In this document: in pieces, positions 1 to 5,207 of the stretch | How the letters are laid out: every line of letters starts with the position of its first letter | How positions within the stretch are numbered: position 1 is the first letter of the stretch | Origin: Spirochaetota bacterium | Lineage (GTDB): Bacteria > Spirochaetota > Spirochaetia > Treponematales > Breznakiellaceae | Direction of reading: 5' to 3' | DNA: 6,976 bases | NCBI GenBank assembly: GCA_023398155.1 | Contig: JAEWSV010000034.1 | Span: 1 to 6,976, forward strand | Translations under genes and position numbers: made by a program | The notes under the pieces: generated by a model | What the model saw: only the letters and a program-made list of their open reading frames with translations | Database searches by the model: none | Told to the model about the DNA's origin: nothing

Positions 1-53
1 CGCCAAAGGCCCGCGACGATGTTCGAGTTGCCGATGTTCACCGTGAGAAGCAT
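1..53 (-). CDS. coaX: Type III pantothenate kinase, N-terminal fragment (cut by left edge)
   Basis: Reading the minus strand from 53 gives MLLTVNIGNSNIVAGLW and then leaves the window. This matches the start of CoaX enzymes, which open with a hydrophobic strand followed by a D-x-G-N-(T/S)-N phosphate-binding motif. CoaX phosphorylates pantothenate with ATP in the cytoplasm, the first step of coenzyme A synthesis, and has the ASKHA kinase fold. The start is supported by a strong Shine-Dalgarno sequence, AAGGGAGG on the minus strand (58-65), 4 nt before the ATG. The usual Asp of the phosphate motif is Asn here (residue 6). The gene is divergent from hisS. Only 17 codons are visible, so the call rests on one motif plus the ribosome site; another ASKHA-type kinase is possible but less likely. 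Confidence 0.72.
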   Translation of the reverse strand, partial: MLLTVNIGNSNIVAGLW

Positions 54-94
54 GGATCCTCCCTTCGGCTTGTGCTGGACAGGCCTTCCGTGGC

Positions 95-123
95 ATCATA
101 CCGATAATTTCCAGACGTTTCCA
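95..123 (-). promoter_or_regulatory. Candidate sigma70-type promoter for coaX
   Basis: On the minus strand, TGGAAA (118-123) and TATGAT (95-100) are separated by 17 bp and match the -35 and -10 consensus at 4/6 and 5/6. Transcription would start near 88, giving a leader of about 35 nt before the coaX start. For hisS on the plus strand I see only weak elements (TGGACA at 76-81 and GATAAT at 103-108, 21 bp apart), too far apart to call a promoter. Confidence 0.4.
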
Positions 124-139
124 TACGGAGAACTTCCCC

Positions 140-1444
140 ATGTCGGATCTTATCGAAGCGCGGGTGCTCAAAGGGTTCCGCGATTTTCTTCCCGAATCGG
201 AAATCGAGCGGCGGCTCCTCACCGAGACCGTCGAAGCCACGTTCCGGTCCTTCGGCTTCGTTCCCATCGACACGCCGGCCCTGGAGTACGCCGAGATCTT
301 GCTCGGTAAAGGGGGCGGCGAAACCGAAAAGCAGGTGTACCGGTTCCAAGACCACGGCGGCCGCGACGTCGCGTTGCGCTTCGACCTGACCGTACCCTTC
401 GCCCGGTTCATGGCGGAGCACCGGGCCGAACTCTCCCTTCCCTTCAAGCGCTACCACATCGCGAAGGTGTGGCGGGGCGAGAACACGCAGCGCGGGCGCT
501 ACCGCGAATTCACCCAGTGCGACTTCGACGTCGTGGGCTCCGAGTCCGCCGCGGCCGACTTCGAGATCCTCCTCATGATGCGGGAATCCCTCCGCGCGAT
601 CGGCGTCGGCGACGTGACCATCCGCATGAACCACCGCGGCGTGTTCAACCGCTTCCTGGCCCACCGCGGCATCGCCGACAAGTCCGTGGAGGTGCTCCGC
701 ACTGTGGATAAGCTCGGCAAGATAGGCAGGGAAGAGACGCTCAAGCTCCTTTCCGAACTCGTGGGGACTGATAAGGGAGAGGCCATCCTCGGCTTCATCC
801 AGCCGAAGGCGACCTTCGAGGAAACCCTGGCCGCGATGACGGAGGCCGCCGGCGGAAGCGCTGCCGATACGGAACGGCTCCAGGTATTGCGCTCCTACAT
901 GCGCGACGCGGGCGTCGCGGACGTCTTCGTCCTAGACCCCTCCATCACGCGCGGCCTCGATTACTATACCGGGGTCGTCTACGAGACCTTCCTGAACGAC
1001 CTTCCAGAAATCGGTTCGGTGTGCTCGGGCGGCCGCTACGACGACCTGGCGAGCCTGTATTCCAAGGAACGGCTTCCGGGCGTCGGAGCCTCCATCGGGC
1101 TCGACCGCCTCATCGCCGCGCTGGAAGCGCTCGGCAGGTCGCGACGCTCGCCGACCTTCGCGAGGGTCGCCGTGGCCTGTATGGACGAAACCCTCGGCGG
1201 GAAGTACCAGGCCCTCGCCGCCGGTTTCCGCGCGGCCGGCATCCCCTGCGAAGTGCTCACCGAGCAGAAAAAACCCGTTCAGCAGTTCGCCTTGGCTGAG
1301 AAGAAGGGCGCCGAGTGGGTCGTCGTGGCGGGACCGGACGAACTCGCGCGGGGCGTCTTGACGTTGCGCAAGCTCGCGACCAGGGAAAACCGCGAAGGGC
1401 TCAGCCTGGATCAGGCGATCGCGCTCGTCCGCGCCGAGGCCTGA
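140..1444 (+). CDS. hisS: Histidyl-tRNA synthetase
   Basis: This cytoplasmic enzyme charges tRNA-His with histidine using ATP. At 434 residues it has the usual bacterial HisS length. The class II core is complete. Motif 1 lies around residues 40-51. Motif 2 lies around 103-133, with KVWRGEN and its conserved Arg112. The two histidine-specific motifs are RGLDYYTG (271-278) and GGRYDDL (297-303). Motif 3, GVGASIGLDRL (314-324), carries Arg323. An alpha/beta anticodon-binding domain follows from about residue 340 to the end. The intact histidine motifs and C-terminal domain argue against the paralogue HisZ, the regulatory subunit of the short-form ATP phosphoribosyltransferase. The start is supported by CGGAGAA (126-132) 7 nt upstream. 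The gene is divergent from coaX and convergent with the sugar ATPase. Long antisense reading frames over it are GC-driven shadows. Confidence 0.97.
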   Translation: MSDLIEARVLKGFRDFLPESEIERRLLTETVEATFRSFGFVPIDTPALEYAEILLGKGGGETEKQVYRFQDHGGRDVALRFDLTVPFARFMAEHRAELSLPFKRYHIAKVWRGENTQRGRYREFTQCDFDVVGSESAAADFEILLMMRESLRAIGVGDVTIRMNHRGVFNRFLAHRGIADKSVEVLRTVDKLGKIGREETLKLLSELVGTDKGEAILGFIQPKATFEETLAAMTEAAGGSAADTERLQVLRSYMRDAGVADVFVLDPSITRGLDYYTGVVYETFLNDLPEIGSVCSGGRYDDLASLYSKERLPGVGASIGLDRLIAALEALGRSRRSPTFARVAVACMDETLGGKYQALAAGFRAAGIPCEVLTEQKKPVQQFALAEKKGAEWVVVAGPDELARGVLTLRKLATRENREGLSLDQAIALVRAEA

Positions 1445-1459
1445 AAGTTAGGCTTCGGC
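1433..1459. terminator. Hairpin spanning both convergent stop codons, possible bidirectional terminator
   Basis: Positions 1433-1442 (GCCGAGGCCT) pair with 1450-1459 (AGGCTTCGGC), a 10-bp stem with one G-U wobble at 1438/1454 and a 7-nt loop, GAAAGTT. The stem and loop contain the hisS stop (1442-1444) and the stop of the minus-strand ATPase (1448-1450). In the minus-strand transcript the wobble becomes an A-C mismatch, so the hairpin is better for hisS. Neither strand has a U-tract after the stem, so intrinsic termination is not certain; the hairpin may instead protect 3' ends or act with Rho. Confidence 0.5.
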
Positions 1460-2935
1460 CGTGGCGTATTCCAGGATGAGTTCCTGGGTGGCCACGGAGC
1501 GCGGGAGGTCGCAGGCGATGCGGCCCCCCGCCAAGACGAGGACCCGGTCGCAGAGGCCGAGGATTTCTTCTATATCGGAGGATATGAGGATCACCGAGGC
1601 GCCTTTGGCGATGAGGTCCGCGATGGCGTTGTAGATGTCCACCTTCGATGCCACGTCGATGCCGCGGGTCGGTTCGTCCAGGATGTAGATGCGCGACCGG
1701 CGCGCGAGCCAGCGCGCCACCGCCACTTTCTGCTGGTTGCCGCCCGAGTACTGATCGGGCCGGTCCCCCGGCCGCCCTGGCCTGAGGCCGAGGCGATCCG
1801 AATAGTCCTTGACCAAGTTGTGCATGAATGAAGAGTCGAGGCCGGCGAGCCCCCTGAAGCGCCTGAGCGAGGCGACCGTCACGTTGAGCACCAGATCCTG
1901 ACGATGGAGGATCGCGTTTTCGCTCCGGTCTTCGGGCACGAGCGCGATGCCGCGGCCGAGCGCTTCCGACGGATCCCTGAAACGGACTGGCGCGCCGTCC
2001 AGGATGATTTCGCCGCCCGAAGGTTCCACGGCGCCGAAGAGGCATTGCGCGAGCCGCGTGCGTCCCGACCCCATGAGTCCGGTTACTCCCAAGAGTTCGC
2101 CCTTGCGCATGGAGAAGCTGACGTCCTGGAGCACGGGCACGCTCTGTAAGCCTTTCACCTCAAGGACCGGCTTCCCCCGCTTGCGCTCCAGGCGGGGATA
2201 GCGCTCCGTCAGTATACGTCCCGTCATCATGCGGACGAGGGATTCCCGGTCGAGGTCCTCCACTTCACGGGTGTCGAACACCCGGCCTTGGCGTACGACG
2301 GAGACGCGGTCACCCACCTTCAGGATCTCGTCCATGCGATGGGAAACGTAGAAGACTCCGACGCCTTCCGCCTTGAGGCGGCGGACGATGGAGAAGAGGA
2401 TTTCGCGTTCGGGCTCAGCCATCGCGGCGGTCGGCTCGTCGAAGGCGACAACCTTCCACGTGCCGACGCAAGCCTTGGCGGCCTCGAGCAGTTGCCGTTG
2501 GGCGTAGCCGAGGGTGGAGACGAGCATGCCGGGGTCGATCCGTATGCCGAGCTCCGCGAGAAGGCGTTGCGCGTCGGCTTTGAGCCTGAAAATGTTCAAT
2601 CCGCCCAAGAGTCCCCGCGGTAAAAGGTCGAAGTAGAGATTCTCGGCGATCGAAAGGTTTTCGAAGAGCATCGGTTCCTGGGGTTGGTACATGACCCCGT
2701 GAGCCTTCGCGTCCGCGATATCGGCGAAGGCGCATGGAGCCCCATCGAGGGTCACCGCGCCCTCGTCGGGGGCGTAGAGGCCGCCGAGCAGCTTCATGAT
2801 GGCGGACTTGCCGGAACCGTTTTCTCCCACCACGACGTGGACTTCCCCAGGCCGGAGATCGAGGTTCACGTTTTCCAGCGCGAAACCGTCGCTGAAACTC
2901 TTGCAGATGCCCGAAAGCTCCAGAAGGGAGGCCAT
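1448..2935 (-). CDS. CUT2-type sugar ABC transporter ATP-binding protein without a linked permease
   Basis: This 495-residue cytoplasmic ATPase has the two-domain layout of the RbsA/XylG/MglA family, which powers monosaccharide import through a permease dimer. Domain 1 has Walker A GENGSGKS (37-44), Q-loop Gln86, an atypical signature LGYAQRQ (142-148), Walker B FDEPTAA (165-171) and switch His199. Domain 2 has the usual degenerate Walker A GLMGSGRT (286-293, Arg replacing Lys), signature YSGGNQQK (397-404), Walker B ILDEPTRGID (418-427) and Ser in place of the switch His. It follows the DeoR-type regulator gene by 4 bp, with only a poor ribosome site (GAGGGGAT, about 13 nt upstream), so translational coupling is likely. 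It is clearly different in sequence from the MmsA encoded at 5208-6749. No permease or binding-protein gene lies downstream before hisS, so its partner is unknown. Confidence 0.93.
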   Translation of the reverse strand: MASLLELSGICKSFSDGFALENVNLDLRPGEVHVVVGENGSGKSAIMKLLGGLYAPDEGAVTLDGAPCAFADIADAKAHGVMYQPQEPMLFENLSIAENLYFDLLPRGLLGGLNIFRLKADAQRLLAELGIRIDPGMLVSTLGYAQRQLLEAAKACVGTWKVVAFDEPTAAMAEPEREILFSIVRRLKAEGVGVFYVSHRMDEILKVGDRVSVVRQGRVFDTREVEDLDRESLVRMMTGRILTERYPRLERKRGKPVLEVKGLQSVPVLQDVSFSMRKGELLGVTGLMGSGRTRLAQCLFGAVEPSGGEIILDGAPVRFRDPSEALGRGIALVPEDRSENAILHRQDLVLNVTVASLRRFRGLAGLDSSFMHNLVKDYSDRLGLRPGRPGDRPDQYSGGNQQKVAVARWLARRSRIYILDEPTRGIDVASKVDIYNAIADLIAKGASVILISSDIEEILGLCDRVLVLAGGRIACDLPRSVATQELILEYATAEA

Positions 2936-2939
2936 CGAT

Positions 2940-3725
2940 CTACACCATCCCCTCGAAGACGTCGACGGCCGTGAAAAGCCGTACGTTGGCGCGGAATAGG
3001 CGCCGTTTGGCTTCGTCCGTAAGAGTCCGATCGGTCACCACCGTATCGCCGGGGGAAACGGAGCCGAATCGGAAGAAGGCGTTGCGGGAAAAGCTTTCCG
3101 CGAGGCAGAGGATCACGAACTCGCGCGTACGTTGTCGGGCCTCGCGGATAAGGGCCGCCTTCTGTTGGGTCGAAGCGGATAGCTCAAGGCCGTCGCCGAA
3201 GCCGTCCAGTTCCGCGAAAAATCGATCGACGTGGAAATGTTGGAGGTCGTCGAGAGCAAGGGCGCCGTAAACCGCCAGTTCGTCGGGGTCCAAGTCGCCG
3301 CCGAGCAAAACGGTACGGTTGTCGGGTTGGGTCGCGATCTCCTTCGCGACCACGATGTCGTTCGTGAGCACGGTTACGCCGCGGCGATCCGCGAGCGAAC
3401 GCGCCAGGGAACGGGGGAGCCGACCGCCCGAAAGCATCACCGTGTCCCCGTCCGCGACGAGCCGGGCGGCGACTTTACCGACTTCCTCCGCCATCGCCGA
3501 AGAACCGTCCGAGGAAGCGGAAATATCCGCCGCTCCGTCATCCCGCTCCGAGAGGACCGCCCCGCCGTGCGTCCGGACCAGGAAGCCGTCATGCTCGAGC
3601 TTTTCCAAGTCCCTTCGGACAGTCACCTCCGATACCCCGAGGAGTCCGCTGAGCGCATGCACTTCCGCTTGTTTATGTTCTTCAAGGTATTTGCGAATGA
3701 GGCGAAAACGCTCCAGGGCGAACAT
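2940..3725 (-). CDS. DeoR/GlpR-family transcriptional regulator
   Basis: This is a 261-residue DNA-binding regulator, a normal length for the family. An N-terminal winged helix-turn-helix (about residues 1-57) carries the family signature around VSEVTVRRDLEKLEHDGFLVRTHGG. A C-terminal effector-binding domain follows, with TND (121-123), LGGDL (141-145) and a QKAALIREA segment (188-196). Such proteins usually repress sugar genes and release DNA on binding a sugar phosphate. I chose the ATG at 3723-3725 because GGAGGA (minus strand, 3733-3738) sits 7 nt before it and a promoter lies just upstream. The frame stays open to an ATG at 3836, but that start would place the promoter inside the gene. 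Two usual effector-site motifs are altered: SGGR (99-102) where SGTT-like is expected, and AESFSRNAF (209-217) where D-S-S-K-F-like is expected. It is divergent from the chvE operon, its most likely target. Confidence 0.9.
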   Translation of the reverse strand: MFALERFRLIRKYLEEHKQAEVHALSGLLGVSEVTVRRDLEKLEHDGFLVRTHGGAVLSERDDGAADISASSDGSSAMAEEVGKVAARLVADGDTVMLSGGRLPRSLARSLADRRGVTVLTNDIVVAKEIATQPDNRTVLLGGDLDPDELAVYGALALDDLQHFHVDRFFAELDGFGDGLELSASTQQKAALIREARQRTREFVILCLAESFSRNAFFRFGSVSPGDTVVTDRTLTDEAKRRLFRANVRLFTAVDVFEGMV

Positions 3726-3728
3726 GCC

Positions 3729-3738
3729 GCTTTCCTCC
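3729..3738 (-). promoter_or_regulatory. Ribosome binding site that fixes the regulator start
   Basis: On the minus strand this reads ACGGAGGAAA, and the GGAGGA core lies 7 nt before the ATG at 3723-3725. No comparable site precedes the longer in-frame ATG at 3836, so the shorter 261-residue protein is preferred. Confidence 0.75.
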
Positions 3739-3752
3739 GTTGCAACTGTGCC

Positions 3753-3782
3753 ACTATAGCCCTCAATTCCAAAATCACGCAA
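3753..3782 (-). promoter_or_regulatory. Candidate promoter for the DeoR-type regulator operon
   Basis: On the minus strand a -10-like TATAGT (3753-3758, 5/6 match) lies 18 bp downstream of TTGCGT (3777-3782, 3/6 match). Transcription would start near 3746, giving a leader of about 20 nt that just includes the ribosome site. The -10 is good and the -35 is weak, as in promoters that need little expression or an activator. Confidence 0.45.
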
Positions 3783-3798
3783 CCGAAGATTATTGACC

Positions 3799-3814
3799 TT
3801 CGTATATGATCGAA
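3799..3814. promoter_or_regulatory. Candidate operator, copy 1 (TTCGTAnnnGATCGA)
   Basis: The site reads TTCGTATATGATCGAA, with TTCG and CGAA as inverted ends around 8 bp. Its first 15 bp match a second site at 3888-3902 at 12 of 15 positions. It lies upstream of both divergent promoters, 16 bp from the regulator's -35 and 34 bp from the chvE -35. TTCG/CGAA ends resemble known GlpR-type operators, so the divergent DeoR-type protein is the natural candidate ligand. A separate ATGAT-CGAAA-ATCAT inverted repeat (3806-3820) overlaps it. Confidence 0.42.
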
Positions 3815-3848
3815 AATCATGAAAGTGTTCGTACACGCAGGAAAAAAA

Positions 3849-3878
3849 TTGACAGAATTAAGAAAGCGGGGTTACCAT
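3849..3878 (+). promoter_or_regulatory. Promoter of the chvE-mmsAB operon
   Basis: A perfect -35 TTGACA (3849-3854) is followed after 18 bp by TACCAT (3873-3878, 4/6 match to TATAAT). A run of seven A residues (3842-3848) directly upstream could act as an UP element. The start site would be near 3885, giving a leader of about 88 nt. The strong -35 and A-run suit a highly expressed binding-protein gene kept in check by a repressor. Confidence 0.62.
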
Positions 3879-3902
3879 TCGCTCACATTCGTAAGCGATC
3901 GA
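3879..3902. promoter_or_regulatory. Candidate operator over the chvE start site (copy 2 plus palindrome)
   Basis: Two signals coincide. Positions 3888-3902 are the second copy of TTCGTAnnnGATCGA. Positions 3879-3886 (TCGCTCAC) and 3891-3898 (GTAAGCGA) form an inverted repeat with 7 of 8 pairs matching around the 4-bp centre ATTC. The block begins just after the -10 hexamer and covers the predicted start site, where a bound repressor would block transcription. Flanking TACCA (3873-3877) and TGGTA (3904-3908) extend the symmetry with an unpaired gap. Confidence 0.48.
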
Positions 3903-3910
3903 TTGGTACG

Positions 3911-3959
3911 TTTGAGCGTTTCTGCTCAGATGTGCATTCGACGCGGAAGTAGTCGCACA
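3911..3959 (+). promoter_or_regulatory. Tandem hairpins in the chvE leader
   Basis: The first hairpin pairs 3911-3917 (TTTGAGC) with 3924-3930 (GCTCAGA), including one G-U pair, around a 6-nt loop. The second begins at the next base: TGTGC (3931-3935) pairs with GCACA (3955-3959), and inside it GAC (3940-3942) pairs with GTC (3952-3954), leaving a 4-nt bulge. The second stem ends one base before the AAGGAG ribosome site (3961-3966), leaving it open. It resembles no riboswitch I recognise; mRNA stabilisation or keeping the ribosome site accessible is the modest reading. Confidence 0.35.
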
Positions 3960-3972
3960 AAAGGAGAAGAGC

Positions 3973-5052
3973 ATGAATCGGATCGTGAAGCTTTTCGCGC
4001 TCGCCATGGTCGCCACGCTCGTGGCCTCCCCCACGTTCGCCCAGAAAAAGGGCAAGGCCGGAGTAGTCGGCATCGCCATGCCGACGCAGTCGTCCGCTCG
4101 GTGGATCGCCGACGGCGGCAACATGAAGAAGATCTTGGAAGAGCGCGGCTATAAGGTCGACCTCCAGTACGCCGAAGACGACATCCCCGCGCAGGTGGCG
4201 CAGGTCGAGAACATGATCACCAAGGGCGCGGACGTCCTCGTGATCGCCGCCATCGACGGCGCCGCCCTTTTCAACGTCCTTGAGCAGGCCCATAAGGCGA
4301 AGGTGAAGATCATCTCCTACGACCGCCTCATCGTGAACAGCCCCTGGGTCGACTACTACGCCACCTTCGACAACTTCAAAGTCGGCGTTCTCCAGGGCGG
4401 GTACATCGTCAAGGCCCTCGGCCTCGACAAGGGAAAGAAGGGCCCCTTCAATATCGAGCTCTTCGCGGGTTCCCCCGACGACACCAACGCCGGTTACTTC
4501 TTCAACGGCGCCATGTCCACGCTCGAACCCTACATCAAGTCCGGCGTGCTGAAGGTCCGCTCCGGCCAGACCGATTTCGCCAAGGTCGCCACCCTCCGCT
4601 GGTCGGGCGAAGTGGCCCAGAAGCGCATGGACGACATCCTGACCTCCAAGTACACGGACGCCAGGGTCGACGCAGTCCTCTCCCCCTATGACGGCCTCTC
4701 CATCGGTATCCTCTCCGCCCTCAAGTCCGTCGGCTACGGTGCCGCCGGCAAGCCGATGCCGATCGTTACCGGCCAGGATGCGGAGATCCCCTCCGTCAAG
4801 TCCATCCTCGCCGGCGAGCAGACCTCCACCGTTTTCAAGGATACCCGCACCCTCGCCAAGCGCGCCGCCGACATGGTCGACTCCGTGCTAAAGGGCACTC
4901 CCGCCGAGATCAACGATACCAAGACCTACAACAACGGCGTGAAGATCGTCCCGTCCTATCTCTGCGACCCCATCAGCGTCGACAAGACCAACATCAAGGC
5001 CGCCTTGGTCGACATCGGTTACTACACCGCCGATCAGATCGGTCTCAAGTGA
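3973..5052 (+). CDS. chvE: Periplasmic multiple-monosaccharide-binding protein, ChvE type
   Basis: This 359-residue protein is the substrate-binding subunit of the importer encoded by the genes that follow it. Residues 1-23 form a Sec signal peptide (basic start, hydrophobic core, likely cleavage after TFA) with no lipobox Cys, so the mature protein is free in the periplasm. The mature chain is a two-lobed type I binding protein. Segments typical of ChvE are AMPTQSSARW (35-44), DLQYAEDDIP (63-72), SYDRLI (115-120), DYYATFDNF (127-135), AGSPDDTNA (165-173) and GQDAE (267-271). ChvE relatives bind aldoses such as glucose, galactose, arabinose or xylose; in Agrobacterium, ChvE also presents sugars to the sensor VirA. 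The sugar here cannot be told from sequence, and no sensor gene is in the window. AAGGAG (3961-3966) lies 6 nt before the ATG. Codons strongly favour C or G endings, which fits high expression. Confidence 0.95.
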   Translation: MNRIVKLFALAMVATLVASPTFAQKKGKAGVVGIAMPTQSSARWIADGGNMKKILEERGYKVDLQYAEDDIPAQVAQVENMITKGADVLVIAAIDGAALFNVLEQAHKAKVKIISYDRLIVNSPWVDYYATFDNFKVGVLQGGYIVKALGLDKGKKGPFNIELFAGSPDDTNAGYFFNGAMSTLEPYIKSGVLKVRSGQTDFAKVATLRWSGEVAQKRMDDILTSKYTDARVDAVLSPYDGLSIGILSALKSVGYGAAGKPMPIVTGQDAEIPSVKSILAGEQTSTVFKDTRTLAKRAADMVDSVLKGTPAEINDTKTYNNGVKIVPSYLCDPISVDKTNIKAALVDIGYYTADQIGLK

Positions 5053-5058
5053 TCCCCG

Positions 5059-5084
5059 GGACCGCCCGCTCAGCCGGGCGGTCC
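5059..5084 (+). promoter_or_regulatory. Strong intercistronic hairpin after chvE
   Basis: GGACCGCCCG (5059-5068) pairs perfectly with CGGGCGGTCC (5075-5084) around the 6-nt loop CTCAGC, starting 6 nt after the chvE stop. No U-tract follows, so it is not a standard intrinsic terminator. Hairpins in this position in binding-protein-dependent transporter operons are known to protect the upstream message and lower expression of downstream genes, giving excess binding protein over membrane parts; that role is inferred here. Confidence 0.65.
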
Positions 5085-5086
5085 AT

Positions 5087-5177
5087 GTCCGCTGATGCGG
5101 GCTTCCCGACATATCCACGGGCCTGATGCGGCCCGCGGATGCGTCGTCCGGCGAGCCTTTCCCCTTCGTTCGGACGA
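5087..5177 (+). repeat. Further hairpins and a short direct repeat in the chvE-mmsA spacer
   Basis: Three more stems follow the first hairpin. GTCCGC (5087-5092) pairs with GCGGGC (5097-5102), with one G-U pair and the loop TGAT. ATCCACGGGCC (5113-5123) pairs with GGCCCGCGGAT (5130-5140), with one A-C mismatch and the loop TGATGC. TCGTCCG (5144-5150) pairs with CGGACGA (5171-5177) across a 20-nt loop. The 9-mer CTGATGCGG occurs at 5092-5100 and 5123-5131, 31 bp apart, covering the loop and 3' arm start of the first two of these stems. No reading frame with a ribosome site was found here. Confidence 0.5.
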
Positions 5178-5207
5178 GCGCATTCAACATAAGGCAAGGC
5201 TAAGCAA

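Noticed and set aside
38..664. 208-codon minus-strand open frame across the hisS 5' half
   Set aside because: It lies antisense to an unmistakable hisS and overlaps the coaX start. Its composition is typical of a high-GC shadow frame and no protein family is recognisable.
140..1444. HisZ (ATP phosphoribosyltransferase regulatory subunit) instead of HisS
   Set aside because: All class II catalytic motifs, both histidine-specific motifs and the anticodon-binding domain are present, and no histidine biosynthesis gene is adjacent.
1401..2045. 214-codon minus-strand frame overlapping the sugar ATPase
   Set aside because: It is an alternative frame on the same strand as the ATPase, rich in Arg, Pro and Gly, without recognisable motifs. 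It is not evidence of a frameshift, because the ATPase frame is intact throughout.
3231..3809. 192-codon plus-strand frame opposite the regulator
   Set aside because: Antisense to the regulator, with no recognisable family and no clear ribosome site.
3726..3836. N-terminal extension of the DeoR-type regulator by 37 residues
   Set aside because: The frame is open, but the extension covers the promoter and operator region, has no family similarity, and lacks a ribosome site, whereas the ATG at 3723-3725 has an excellent one.
5059..5084. Rho-independent terminator between chvE and mmsA
   Set aside because: The stem is strong but no U-tract follows, and the downstream genes clearly belong to the same transporter, so full termination is unlikely. 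Kept as a regulatory hairpin instead.
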